From: CAWEQO01 sp963811225
GTDB taxonomy: Bacteria > Chloroflexota > Anaerolineae > Anaerolineales > Anaerolineaceae
Length of the DNA: 64,000 bases
Direction: 5' to 3'
Assembly: GCA_963811225.1 (NCBI GenBank)
Contig: CAWEQO010000012.1
Coordinates: 124,001 to 188,000, forward strand
Shown: piece after piece, positions 8,328-17,739 of the stretch
How positions within the stretch are numbered: the first letter of the stretch is position 1
How the letters are laid out: every line of letters starts with the position of its first letter
Notes under the pieces: model-generated
Database searches by the model: none
Seen by the model: the letters and a program-made list of their open reading frames with translations, nothing else
Told to the model about the DNA's origin: nothing
Translations under genes and position numbers: made by a program

Positions 8328-9770
8328 CTATGTTTCCACTCCCTGTATCTCTTGTTTCCTCGTCAGCCTGTCCAATACGAGCGCGAACCCCATAAAAATC
8401 CAGCTGTAAGCAATGTAGTCGTAACCGTTGATACCCTGTGTGTAGGGAAACGGTACCAACCAATCCCCCATAACCATCGAAATCATGCACCCTACGATCC
8501 CTGCCAATACGACCACCGACATGGCCTCAATGAAATCGCCCCTGCCGCGTGTCCGCTTCATCAGGTTGTAACCGATGACTGCCATACCAACAAAGAACCA
8601 AACAAAGAAGATGAGACCCACAATGCCGGTCTCTTCTAGAATGTCGATGTAGTTGCTGTGCGAAGCCAGCGCCCAACTTGGGTAGTAGGTTACCAGATAA
8701 GGGGCGTACCCCCCCGGCCCCATTCCAAATAAAAAGTGCCGGGCCGCAAGCCCCAGGTTGGTGCTCCATGCGAACAGGCGTGTGCCGCCGCTCTGGGCGT
8801 TCTCTGCGCTGAAGGCATGTTGGTAATAATCGAGATTCGTCCCAATCAACACCACGCCGACGATCACCATGATCAGCACCAGACGCTTGTCGCGCAGGTA
8901 TGCGATCACCCCCAGCGCCACAAACGGCGGCAGCCAGCCCGCCAGCCAAGAGATATTCTTCCCAAAGCGATAGTAGATCCAGGCGCCGGCAGTCACGAGC
9001 AGCAGGATGCGCCCGATGACCGGGATGCGCTTATTAAAGGCCGCCAGTCCCACTGTCAGCGCCACAACCCACATGGTGAACAGCCCCCCGGTTTGTACCC
9101 GGAAATTGAGCCAGCCCTCATCATAGGCCAGGCCCAGCACCGCAGCCGCAAGCATCAGCCCCACGACAAATTTGATGATCCGCAGATCGTTGACCCGGTT
9201 ACCGATTAGCAGCATCAAACTGGGCAGCATGATCATCACCGTTGCCGTGGCAAGCTGCACGTAAATAAACGTATCCCACCATACCACCGAGGGATCCCGA
9301 AAAATATAGCCCCAGACCATCGAGATGGGAACGGTCAGCATGAAGCCGATGATGGGCACATTGATCGGGAATGGGTGCAGGTGAAGCCCATGTTTCGTGA
9401 TCACCTCGTGCAGCACCCACATGCCGACAAAAAGGATGGACAGGATCAAACTGTCGACCACGCTGCTCTGCGTACCAGTGCCGACGGCAAAATTGGTGTA
9501 AGCCGCCGTGATGAAAATCAGCACGGGCGCCAGGAACATCTGCTGTTGGAACCGGAACAGCATCACAGCCGCCAGCGGCAGCAAGATCAGCAGAACGGCG
9601 TAGGGCTGTTTCAATGCCCAAAGCAGCGCCCCCGTGCCAGCCGCCAGCACTAAAACCAGCGCCGAAATCCAGGCCTTCAGGGACGAACGGTCGCCGGGCT
9701 GTGCCCAGGCTTGCGATCTCGCTGCCTGTGCGTTCCTTGTCGTCATTTCATCTGAATTGGTTGTTGCCAC
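8328..9770 (-). CDS. O-antigen polymerase / ligase family membrane protein (Wzy or WaaL type)
   Basis: The 480-aa protein is almost wholly hydrophobic, with about 12 predicted helices after a cytoplasmic N-terminus. A large external loop before the last helices carries GGTRLFAWSTNLGLAARH and FGMGPGGYAPYLVTYYPSWA, the region that holds the catalytic Arg/His of the Wzy/WaaL (PF04932) superfamily. It would polymerise or transfer undecaprenyl-linked repeats outside the membrane. With a Wzx flippase and a Wzz-like kinase in the same locus, polymerase is the more likely of the two roles. The start is a GTG behind an AGGAGG site. Confidence 0.8.
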   Translation of the reverse strand: MATTNSDEMTTRNAQAARSQAWAQPGDRSSLKAWISALVLVLAAGTGALLWALKQPYAVLLILLPLAAVMLFRFQQQMFLAPVLIFITAAYTNFAVGTGTQSSVVDSLILSILFVGMWVLHEVITKHGLHLHPFPINVPIIGFMLTVPISMVWGYIFRDPSVVWWDTFIYVQLATATVMIMLPSLMLLIGNRVNDLRIIKFVVGLMLAAAVLGLAYDEGWLNFRVQTGGLFTMWVVALTVGLAAFNKRIPVIGRILLLVTAGAWIYYRFGKNISWLAGWLPPFVALGVIAYLRDKRLVLIMVIVGVVLIGTNLDYYQHAFSAENAQSGGTRLFAWSTNLGLAARHFLFGMGPGGYAPYLVTYYPSWALASHSNYIDILEETGIVGLIFFVWFFVGMAVIGYNLMKRTRGRGDFIEAMSVVVLAGIVGCMISMVMGDWLVPFPYTQGINGYDYIAYSWIFMGFALVLDRLTRKQEIQGVET

Positions 9771-9787
9771 GGCCCCTCCTTCTTCCG

Positions 9788-10966
9788 TTAATCCTCGCTG
9801 CCTGGCAGCGCTTGCCGTAGGAAAGCATCCAGCTTCTGTCCGATCATCGTCCAGTCGTAGCGCGCCTCCACCGCCTCTCGCCCCCGGCAGGACAGGCTCC
9901 CCGCCAACATCGGGTTCTCCAATACCTCCAGGATCGCATCCGCAAAGGACTGTGGAGTATCCGCCGCAAGGTAGTCCCGCCCAGGCGTCAGGTCCAGCCC
10001 TTCAGCGCCCTTTGAGGTTGAGATCACCGGCGTCCCCAGCGCCAGCGATTCGAGCACCTTCAGCCGGGTCCCGCCGCCCAGACGCAGCGGCACGATACTG
10101 GCCTGGCTGCGCGCGACCACCGGACGGATGTCATCGACGTAGCCAGTAAATTCAAACCCATCCGCTTCCGGTAGGGTGCTCAGGTCCACGCCTTCGGTAT
10201 TACCAGTAATCAAGACCCGGGCGTTCGGGCGGCGCGCCTTAACCAGCGGAAACACCTCGCCCAGGAAGTACTGCATGGCGTCCAGGTTGGCCGAATAAGT
10301 CAGCGCGCCGGAGTAGACCAGCGTATCCGCCTGTCTCGGCCCGTAGTCGCCCTGATAGTGCTGTGTGTCCACCCCATTCGGGATCACCTCCACAGGGCAG
10401 GTATCCGGCACAACTGCACGCACCCGCTGGCGTTCCCGCTCAGACACCACCGTGCAGCCCTGGAAGCTGCTCATCATCTGCGGCAGATAGTGGGTGTACT
10501 TCCACCAGGTCAAGCGGCCGCGCAGGCCCTGCAGCGACTGCTCGTACAGGCTGGTCAGTTCCAGCTCCTCGAATACTTTGGGGGTTGCGGACCATTTTTG
10601 CGTGTATACCCCCATGTCCACCTCCGACGAGAGCAGCAGGTCATACTTGCCGCTGCGCTCGGCCGTGTCCACCTGCTGCTGCAGCTCGTGGCTATACGAA
10701 GTTACCATCGAGCGCGGCCTGCGGTAGAAGAAGCCCAACAGCTTGCTGATCTGCCCATTGCGCTCGGGTTCATATCGGATGGACCAAACCCGGTCGCAGT
10801 ATGGGCGCAGCCCTTCCAGGTGACTCTCATCCCAGGTCTCATCCCTGAACGAGATCAGGTCGATCTCGTGATGCCGAGCCAGGTGCCGGATCAGGTTGTA
10901 TACCCGGATGCGGGCCCCATTGTCGGGCGGGTAGGGGAACCAGCGCGAGACGAAAAGGATCTTCAT
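9788..10966 (-). CDS. Glycosyltransferase, GT4 family (EpsH-associated sugar transferase type)
   Basis: The 392-aa product starts MKILFVSRWFPYPPDNGARI, the common start of this GT4 subfamily. The ATG overlaps the TGA of the preceding GT2 gene as ATGA, which decides the start against an open 36-codon extension that has no ribosome site and reads through the upstream gene. The donor domain holds TLVYSGALTYSANLDAMQYF and KVLESLALGTPVISTSKGAE. It is the third GT4 of closely similar layout in the locus. The overlap implies translational coupling with the GT2 gene. Confidence 0.85.
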   Translation of the reverse strand: MKILFVSRWFPYPPDNGARIRVYNLIRHLARHHEIDLISFRDETWDESHLEGLRPYCDRVWSIRYEPERNGQISKLLGFFYRRPRSMVTSYSHELQQQVDTAERSGKYDLLLSSEVDMGVYTQKWSATPKVFEELELTSLYEQSLQGLRGRLTWWKYTHYLPQMMSSFQGCTVVSERERQRVRAVVPDTCPVEVIPNGVDTQHYQGDYGPRQADTLVYSGALTYSANLDAMQYFLGEVFPLVKARRPNARVLITGNTEGVDLSTLPEADGFEFTGYVDDIRPVVARSQASIVPLRLGGGTRLKVLESLALGTPVISTSKGAEGLDLTPGRDYLAADTPQSFADAILEVLENPMLAGSLSCRGREAVEARYDWTMIGQKLDAFLRQALPGSED

Positions 10967-11925
10967 AACGCCCTGCTGGTTTCTACCGGCGCATTGGCCT
11001 TGCCAAACCGGCCGCCGACGAAATCTTGGATCGCGCGCAGCAGGGCGTCCCGCTGCTGCGACTTGCCGCGCCACTTGGGCCGCAGCGACCAGCTTGCCAG
11101 GCGGCGCCCATATTCGCCCAGTGTGTAGATCCAGGGGATAATGCCCCTGCCGGTCAGCTTCAGGTACAGCAGCCGGTTGCGCGCCATGTAATAGTTTACC
11201 AGCGGTGAGGCTTCACGCGCCTGGCGGGTGATCTTGTGCCAGACTTTAGCCTGCGGGGCGTGCACGATGCGGTAGCCCACCCGGCGCGCCCTCGCGCACC
11301 ACTCGGCCTCCTCGTAATAAGCAAAAAATCGCTCGTCCAGCATCCCCACTCGCTCGATCAGCTCCGTTTTTGCCAGCAAAGCGCACCCGGTGACCCAATC
11401 TACATCTCGCTGCGTCTGGCCGTACTGACCATGATCGACCTTTCCCATGCCCAGCATGGTCGTGTCGCCCCGCAGCCGGTCGACCGCGCCGCCCGCCGAC
11501 CAGATCACATCCGGTTCGCCGTAATAATAAATCGTCGGGCCCACCATACCCACCTGCGGGTCGGTCTCGGCTGCAGAGACCATTCGCTCTAAAAAATCCG
11601 GAGCCACTTCAGTGTCGTTGTTCAGCAGCAGCACGTAATCAGCGCCCTGCTCGCGTGCATGGCGCATGCCGGCGTTATTTCCACCTACATAACCGAGGTT
11701 CTCATCCAGGTAGATGAAATCCACATCCGGGAAGCATTCGCCAGGATCGCTCGACGGCGCCTCGCTGGAAGCGTTGTCGACCACAACCACTCGAATGGCC
11801 GGGTATGACACCTGCTTGAGCGACTTCAGACAGTCAAAAGTGTCTTTCCATCCATTCCAATTCAGCAGGATGATCCCTACCCATGGCCGGGACTCGGGTT
11901 CAGGCTTAGATCGTTTGGTTTGCAT
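10963..11925 (-). CDS. Glycosyltransferase, GT2 family
   Basis: The 320-aa protein has WVGIILLNWNGWKDTFDCLK near its start, VVVDNASSE as nucleotide-binding segment and LLLNNDTEV as metal-binding segment. A later FFAYYEEAEWCARARRVGYR is the usual acidic motif of WbbL-like enzymes. I start it at the ATG at 11925, because upstream codons run through the preceding GT4 gene and give low-complexity, cysteine-rich sequence. The gene overlaps its upstream neighbour by 20 bases and its downstream one by 4, so the three are tightly coupled. Confidence 0.83.
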   Translation of the reverse strand: MQTKRSKPEPESRPWVGIILLNWNGWKDTFDCLKSLKQVSYPAIRVVVVDNASSEAPSSDPGECFPDVDFIYLDENLGYVGGNNAGMRHAREQGADYVLLLNNDTEVAPDFLERMVSAAETDPQVGMVGPTIYYYGEPDVIWSAGGAVDRLRGDTTMLGMGKVDHGQYGQTQRDVDWVTGCALLAKTELIERVGMLDERFFAYYEEAEWCARARRVGYRIVHAPQAKVWHKITRQAREASPLVNYYMARNRLLYLKLTGRGIIPWIYTLGEYGRRLASWSLRPKWRGKSQQRDALLRAIQDFVGGRFGKANAPVETSRAL

Positions 11926-13231
11926 GGCTCTGAACACGTCGATAAATCGCTTCCAGTTCGTCAATTTCCTCGCTGACGCTGCGTACGGGTGGAACGCCCA
12001 CCTGCAGCCGCTCCAGCAAACCGGATTCATCCAGCAGCTTTCCGATCTGCATCGCGAGGCTCTCGGCGCTTCCCCGCTCGAACAGCAGCCCACTGCCCCC
12101 ATGGTCAACCAGCTCGCTGATACCGCCGAAGTCTGTGCCGATCACCGGTGTCTGGTATCCAAAGGCCTCCAGGATCACGTTCGGGCTGTTCTCCCGCCAC
12201 ATCGACGGGATCACCAGCACGTCCAGCCCGGCGAAAACATCCGCCAACTCATCCCGCCGGTAAGGCCCCATGAATTCGATCCGCGGGTCACCCGCCGCCT
12301 TTGTCTTGAGCTTGCGAGTGTAATCGGGGAACACCTCCAGGTCACCATAAATCTTAACTTGCAGCGGTGCGCCCGGCAGCTTATGCACTGCATCCACCAG
12401 CACATGGACGCCCTTATGCTCGCTGATCTGTCCGGAATATCCAATCCGCAGAACACCCTTGGATGGTTGTTTCGGCTTTGGGTTGGCAGAAAGGTTGCGC
12501 CCCTGCCGTGAGAATAGGATTCGGCTGGGGTCCACACCGGCCTCAATGTGGAACTCGCGCAGGAACCTGGAAGGGCTGATGATGGTGTCCACCTGGTTGA
12601 GGGTCTGCAGGAGACAGTCCATCCGCGCTTGCATCTGCTGCACCTTATCCTTGCGATTGCGCCAGTACAAATTCATCAACTCTGGGAACAGCCGCCCGGG
12701 GATCCGGTAGCGGCGGGATTCCTCGCCCAGGCAGCGTGCGCATCGCACCGGATCGAGCGGCAGCGTTGAGATCTCACCGTTGCTTCGCTGCATCGAAAGG
12801 CGTGCACACAGGAACCAGAAATCGGTCAGCGTGACCACCGTCGGGATGCCCATGCGCCGAGCGGTCTCCAGGGCGCTGGCCGTCAACAGGTAGCCGCCGA
12901 TCAGATGAAAAACATCCGGCCGGGTCTCCTCGAAATATCGCTCGAAATACTCCCCAATCCACGGATTGTCGTATCGCCAGCGGAACAAGTCTGGCGCCGC
13001 CTCCAGGTCGAATGACAGCCGCCGCACATCCACCCCCTGAAAGTTCTCTGCCCGGTAGGTCAGGTCATTCTCAGCCGGGGCATCAATTCGCTCCACCGCT
13101 GTGACCTCTACCCGATGGCCGCGTTCTTGCAGCGCCGATGCGGTCCGGTAGGCGCGCCATTCCGCCCCTCCATTGTAACGCGGCGGAAAGTGATGCACTG
13201 CCATGGCAACCTTCATTCTCTCTCCCGTCAT
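11906..13231 (-). CDS. Glycosyltransferase, GT4 family
   Basis: The 441-aa enzyme begins MTGERMKVAMAVHHFPPRYN, with its ATG overlapping the TGA of the flippase gene (ATGA). The acceptor domain has PRYNGGAEW, typical of GT4 enzymes such as PimB-like mannosyltransferases. The donor domain has IGYSGQISEHKGVHVLVDA and LEAFGYQTPVIGTDFGG with the conserved glutamate pair. Between the domains lies a cysteine-containing insert (CARCLGEESRRYRIPGRLF), a feature of several GT4 proteins from surface-glycan loci. It would act on the cytoplasmic face before flipping. Confidence 0.85.
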   Translation of the reverse strand: MTGERMKVAMAVHHFPPRYNGGAEWRAYRTASALQERGHRVEVTAVERIDAPAENDLTYRAENFQGVDVRRLSFDLEAAPDLFRWRYDNPWIGEYFERYFEETRPDVFHLIGGYLLTASALETARRMGIPTVVTLTDFWFLCARLSMQRSNGEISTLPLDPVRCARCLGEESRRYRIPGRLFPELMNLYWRNRKDKVQQMQARMDCLLQTLNQVDTIISPSRFLREFHIEAGVDPSRILFSRQGRNLSANPKPKQPSKGVLRIGYSGQISEHKGVHVLVDAVHKLPGAPLQVKIYGDLEVFPDYTRKLKTKAAGDPRIEFMGPYRRDELADVFAGLDVLVIPSMWRENSPNVILEAFGYQTPVIGTDFGGISELVDHGGSGLLFERGSAESLAMQIGKLLDESGLLERLQVGVPPVRSVSEEIDELEAIYRRVQSHANQTI

Positions 13232-14739
13232 TCGGCCGTCCTCCTTGCCGTGGTCCAGACGCTTACTCGGTGTGCAATACGTTTGACGACACTCCACTCC
13301 GCTTTCCCCACCAGCCGGAAAGCAACCAGCAAAGGCAGGTAGACTGCCATGCCCACGCCAATAGCCAGGAAAATCCTCCAGCCGCTCGCCCACGGTATCA
13401 GCAGGTGCACCGGAACCGCCATGATGAACGCAGCCACAATGGTGCGCGCCATGAGCCAGGCGATCGAAGGCAGATGCAGCTGCTTACGTAGGAGCAGGTA
13501 GAATTGCAAAGCGCTGATCAAATCGGTGACCACCGAGATGATGGCAGCGCCGACCAATCCGTACATGGGGATGAACAACAGGTTCAACCCAACGTTGGCA
13601 ATGGTGTTAATCGTGTTAATGCGAGCCGCAGCCCGCTCCTGCCCGACGACGGTGGTGATGTTCCCGCAAAAGCTGGCGAACATCAGCACGGGAATGTCCC
13701 AGATTAAGATCTGCATCCCTACCGCCGAGGGTAGGAACTGATCGGTATACAGGAATCGGATCAGCGGAAAAGCAATCACCATGCCCCCAAACGCCATTGG
13801 GATCGAAGCCAGGATGATCATCCGTACCGAGTGGTAATACCAGCGCTCCACCTGCTGCGGGTCCTTCATGAAGACCCGCGACAGCGATGGTACGATGGCC
13901 TCCTTGAATCCCCCATAGAACACCATCATCGACAGCACCAGGTTGTAGGACACGTTGTACCAGCCGACGACCTGATCGGGCTCATACCAGGAAAGCATCA
14001 CCGTGTCGATGCTGCGGGCAATCGATAACATCAGCGAGATGATGCCGAAAGGCAGCCCTGCCCGGATAATACCGGGCCAAATTCGCGGGTTCAGCTGGAA
14101 CGGCAGGTAAGAAATGTTCAGCCGCCGGATGGTGATCAAGCCGATCGCTACGCTGGGGATCACACTGATGAGCAAGGCCACGATCAGCCAGATATACCCC
14201 AGCCCACTGAACAGGAAGATCGCACCGAAGATCATGAACACGATCTGCGAGACGATATTGATGATGGTGGTGATATCGAGGCGCTCGCTGGCAGTCAGAA
14301 CCGATGCCAACGGGGCGCTGAACGCCGACAGGATAAAGCTGGAGGTGTAGATCACAACCCCCAGGATCAATTCAGGCGAGTAACCTACGAAATAAGCGCT
14401 GACCGGGATGAAAACCATGGCCGCCAACGCCAGGATCAGGCGCAGCGCAACCAGGTTCCAAAAATATTTTTCAATGTTCTTCTTGTCACGCGCCATCTCG
14501 CGCATGACATACTGCGACATACCCAGTTCCGCCAGGATCTGGAAGATGCCGACGAAGGCAAGGACAATCGAGTACTGACCAAAGCGGGCGTCGCCCAGCC
14601 GCCGGACGACGTATACACCGAACAGGAAATTGATCGCCTTGAGGGCAATCGTTCCTGTTGTGATGAAGCCCGTGTTCTTAAAAATCGTCCGGGCCAGGCT
14701 CCGCTCTGAAGCCTCTTTTTGTTCGACGCCATCATGCAT
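13228..14739 (-). CDS. Oligosaccharide flippase, Wzx / MATE-like
   Basis: The 503-aa protein has about 14 hydrophobic helices in the MOP-superfamily arrangement. The N-terminal region IFKNTGFITTGTIALKAINF and the following YVVRRLGDARFGQYSIVLAF are the hallmark of Wzx/RfbX proteins. It would move undecaprenyl-linked repeat units from the inner to the outer face of the membrane before Wzy polymerisation. A ribosome site at the chosen ATG is weak. It is the first gene of a four-gene block joined by ATGA-type overlaps. Confidence 0.85.
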   Translation of the reverse strand: MHDGVEQKEASERSLARTIFKNTGFITTGTIALKAINFLFGVYVVRRLGDARFGQYSIVLAFVGIFQILAELGMSQYVMREMARDKKNIEKYFWNLVALRLILALAAMVFIPVSAYFVGYSPELILGVVIYTSSFILSAFSAPLASVLTASERLDITTIINIVSQIVFMIFGAIFLFSGLGYIWLIVALLISVIPSVAIGLITIRRLNISYLPFQLNPRIWPGIIRAGLPFGIISLMLSIARSIDTVMLSWYEPDQVVGWYNVSYNLVLSMMVFYGGFKEAIVPSLSRVFMKDPQQVERWYYHSVRMIILASIPMAFGGMVIAFPLIRFLYTDQFLPSAVGMQILIWDIPVLMFASFCGNITTVVGQERAAARINTINTIANVGLNLLFIPMYGLVGAAIISVVTDLISALQFYLLLRKQLHLPSIAWLMARTIVAAFIMAVPVHLLIPWASGWRIFLAIGVGMAVYLPLLVAFRLVGKAEWSVVKRIAHRVSVWTTARRTAE

Positions 14740-14815
14740 AGATTGATCTCGCTTTGCCCGTCATTTCTACCTCTAATCCATTGCTACCACTGTACAGTGT
14801 TTACGGCTTCGTTCT

Positions 14816-17542
14816 TTACCGCAATCCACGTCGCTTGACGGACATCACCCCAAAGATTGTAATGACGATCACAATCAGGACCGTTATGGCAACGCCGAGG
14901 ATCAATCCAATGTACTGGTTTCCTGTGCTGACCGGCGTCGACTTCGGGACCTGAACGTTTCCACTGACCGGGGCAGCCGACAGCGAAGGTTCGGTGGCCT
15001 CCACCCTGGTGGGAACAGGCGATGGCTGCCTGGTAGGAACCGCAGATGGATTCGCCGCAGCCCCAGCCTCTGCGCCGGCTGCCTGTGCGCCGGTGTCGAG
15101 GTTACGCTGGCTCGAATAGACGCCGCTCAACAGCAGGTTCGGGTTGCTTACGGCAGGCGTCTCTATTGCATACACCACCAGCAGCCTGCCATCGGAAGTG
15201 GTTGTTCCGAGCAGGGCATCGACGTTGCTGCTCCCGCCGGTCTGGAACTTCGACAGGTCGGAAATCGACCACTGCGGGGCATTCCAGATCCAGTGAGTCA
15301 GCGTGATGCTGCCCTGGTCTTCCTTGGACGACTGCACCAGGTGGATCCGTTCCTGCTGATCGACGATCAACGGCGAGAGCATCGTTCGGGTGCCCGAGTT
15401 GTACAGCGAGCTCTTACCGGTCCAGCTTTGCCCGCCGTCGCCGGATGTATTCTGCCAGACAGTGTAAGCGCCGTTGGTCAGCTCCTGCCATGCGACCTGA
15501 ACCGAATCAGGTCCGGTGCTCAAGATGTCGCTCCAATACACTGGTTGATTGGTCACCGTCTGAGGTGCAGCCCAGGAAGCGCCGCCATCGGAGGAGGTGG
15601 TGAAATATAGGCCAATCGGGCTGTCGCGTCCCGGCAGTGAATATTGGGTGAACAGTAAATACAGGTGCTGCGGGTCCGATAGGGCCAGTTGTGGGTAATC
15701 TACTACCTGCCAATTGGCCTTGGCGGCATCGAACACTTGCGCCGGCTTCGACCAACTGGCCCCACCATCGGTCGAGTGGATCAGGTAGATGCCCCGATTT
15801 TCATTGATCGGAACGGCATAGGCCACATACAGGCTGCCGTCTGAGGCTGCATGGATTTGAGGAGAATTGGCCCCGCTGCCTTCGATTGGCAGCGCCGTCA
15901 AAGGCGACCAGGCGCGCGCATCGGTGGCGCTGCTGGCGCTCACCGATGTGAATTGGATCTCCCCACTCGACGGGTCTGAAAACACCACGTAAAGCTGGTT
16001 GTTGGAAATGTCGGCCGATGGCGGGTTGACATCCGTGAAGGGCGCCCCGAAAACCATCAGCGGCGAGGTCCAGGTGCGGCCGTCCCAGCGGGCATACTCC
16101 AGACCGGAGCTATCCCCACCGTCTGGGTTGGTGCCCTTCTGGCTCCAGACCATGTGCACAAATCCGTTCTGGTCGGCCACCAGCCCGTTGGCGAAGCTGT
16201 CCCCCGAGCTGGTCGACACCGTGATGGGCATGGTCCACTCATTGGGGGAAGAGAACCAGCTATCAACGGAGTCGATCTGGCGATTCACCAGCCAAACGTC
16301 ACCGCCCGGGCCGGTATCGTAACCGACTACGTTTAGCGTGTTCCCTGCGGACATCATGGCGGACTGGCCGTTCAAGCTGACCAGATTGTAGGTCTCCTGA
16401 TCGATGAAGCTGGATAAGATTTCCTGATTCTGCGGATCGCTCCAGCGAGCGCCGTCCCAGGCGTGCAGATAAACCTGGCCCAGTACTTTGGTCATCAACA
16501 GCATAGCGCCGTCGGCGCTGATTAAGAACTGGTTGGTATCGGCGCAGCCCTGAATGTTCGTCATCATGCGCTGCGGCCCCTGCCAGGTGTCGCCGCTGTC
16601 GTTCGACCATTTGTAATTCTGGGTGCAGTTATTCCCGGCTTCATCCACCTGCCAGACCAGCACGGCGTTACTTCCGCTGGCCCCCACCTTGACATTTTTC
16701 GGCAGCACCTGCCCGCCGTTGACCTCGGGCCCATCCACGATCACCGGGTTGGTCCAGGTGCTTCCCGCATCCCCCGACTTGATCACAGAAATGCGGTTGC
16801 GCGGCTGGTTGTCGTAGGCCACATAAACGGCAGCGGTATCGCCGCCTTGCGTGGCAGCCACACTCACATTGGCGGTATCAGCAGTGATGGAGCGAAAATA
16901 CGGCGAGTTCGACAGGGAAACCGGGTTCGTCCAGTAATACGAATGGGTTAATTTGCGATAGTAAATCCCGGCGGGGTAATTGTATGTATCTACATTATGG
17001 ATATACGCAAGATGAATACTGCCGTCCGCGTCCATGGCAGCGTCGAAGGCAATGGCCGAATCGGTCATTGCGCGCTTCGACTGCCATGCCCCGCCGATCC
17101 CAAAACCGGCCTCGCTGGCGCTGGACTGGAACAACACGCCGTTTTCGTCGATCCAAAAGGCGTGGATGCGCCCATTCGGGTCGCCCAGCAGCTTTACATT
17201 CGGATAGACCGGCTCGGTGGTCGAGTTGTAAGCCACCACCGGGCTAAATGGAAACCTGACCGCCTCGGGCACAGTCCACCCATCTGCCCCTTCTTTCGAA
17301 TACATAAAGCCGTTGTATGGATCCACCCAAACGACGTACCGCGCCCCCTTCGAATCCACGGCGATCGCCGGGTCGCTGGCGCTGCCGGTTTTGGATACGT
17401 TGATCGGCGGCGACCAGCCCTGATCGACAGCCTGCGAATAGACGGCCGCAGGTGGGATCACCAGCATGGCGATTACCAGCAGCAGGGAGGGTATCACCAG
17501 GGCCTTTTTATCGATTGAGATCCTGTTCTTTATATACTTCAT
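14816..17542 (-). CDS. Large surface Asp-box (BNR-like) protein with C-terminal membrane anchor
   Basis: The 908-aa product starts at the ATG with a GGAG site 7 bases upstream; longer frames run into the divergent promoter. A signal peptide (ALVIPSLLLVIAMLVIPPAA) is followed by about 800 residues with at least five Asp-box-like motifs (SGDAGSTW, SNDSGDTW, STDGGASW, SSDGGASW, SGDGGQSW). This suggests two or more propeller domains. A Pro/Thr/Ser linker, one membrane helix and the basic tail VKRRGLR end it. The layout copies that of the smaller protein at 5474. Sialidase catalytic residues are not recognisable. It probably binds or modifies surface glycan. Confidence 0.75.
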   Translation of the reverse strand: MKYIKNRISIDKKALVIPSLLLVIAMLVIPPAAVYSQAVDQGWSPPINVSKTGSASDPAIAVDSKGARYVVWVDPYNGFMYSKEGADGWTVPEAVRFPFSPVVAYNSTTEPVYPNVKLLGDPNGRIHAFWIDENGVLFQSSASEAGFGIGGAWQSKRAMTDSAIAFDAAMDADGSIHLAYIHNVDTYNYPAGIYYRKLTHSYYWTNPVSLSNSPYFRSITADTANVSVAATQGGDTAAVYVAYDNQPRNRISVIKSGDAGSTWTNPVIVDGPEVNGGQVLPKNVKVGASGSNAVLVWQVDEAGNNCTQNYKWSNDSGDTWQGPQRMMTNIQGCADTNQFLISADGAMLLMTKVLGQVYLHAWDGARWSDPQNQEILSSFIDQETYNLVSLNGQSAMMSAGNTLNVVGYDTGPGGDVWLVNRQIDSVDSWFSSPNEWTMPITVSTSSGDSFANGLVADQNGFVHMVWSQKGTNPDGGDSSGLEYARWDGRTWTSPLMVFGAPFTDVNPPSADISNNQLYVVFSDPSSGEIQFTSVSASSATDARAWSPLTALPIEGSGANSPQIHAASDGSLYVAYAVPINENRGIYLIHSTDGGASWSKPAQVFDAAKANWQVVDYPQLALSDPQHLYLLFTQYSLPGRDSPIGLYFTTSSDGGASWAAPQTVTNQPVYWSDILSTGPDSVQVAWQELTNGAYTVWQNTSGDGGQSWTGKSSLYNSGTRTMLSPLIVDQQERIHLVQSSKEDQGSITLTHWIWNAPQWSISDLSKFQTGGSSNVDALLGTTTSDGRLLVVYAIETPAVSNPNLLLSGVYSSQRNLDTGAQAAGAEAGAAANPSAVPTRQPSPVPTRVEATEPSLSAAPVSGNVQVPKSTPVSTGNQYIGLILGVAITVLIVIVITIFGVMSVKRRGLR

Positions 17543-17727
17543 AAAACGACTCCAGAAATATACGTTCTGAAAAATACCAAAGCAGCTTGTTCTAGAAATG
17601 CTCCGCCATTCCGACATCGTTCGGATTTCAAGCAGGCAGTATTCTTTGAAATCGGCAGCGGGAGCGTTTGCTCGCCTGTCTTTTTGTTCGATCCCCTTCG
17701 CAATCGCCGTACACCCCATTCTCCATG

Positions 17728-17733
17728 TATAAT
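17728..17733 (+). promoter_or_regulatory. -10 box of a leaderless promoter for gmhB
   Basis: A perfect TATAAT stands exactly six bases before the ATG at 17740. Transcription would therefore start at or next to the A of the start codon, giving a leaderless mRNA. No clear -35 box was found, and there is no ribosome site before the codon. The same spacing occurs before the regulator gene at 62601. Confidence 0.6.
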
Positions 17734-17739
17734 TTGCGT

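Noticed and set aside
11926..12108. 61-codon N-terminal extension of the GT2 gene
   Set aside because: It reads through the upstream glycosyltransferase in another frame, is Cys/Arg/Ser-rich and lacks a ribosome site. The GT2 domain begins right after the chosen ATG.
5474..17542. Annotating the Asp-box proteins as sialidases
   Set aside because: Asp boxes occur in many propellers. The FRIP motif and arginine triad needed for neuraminidase activity were not recognised.
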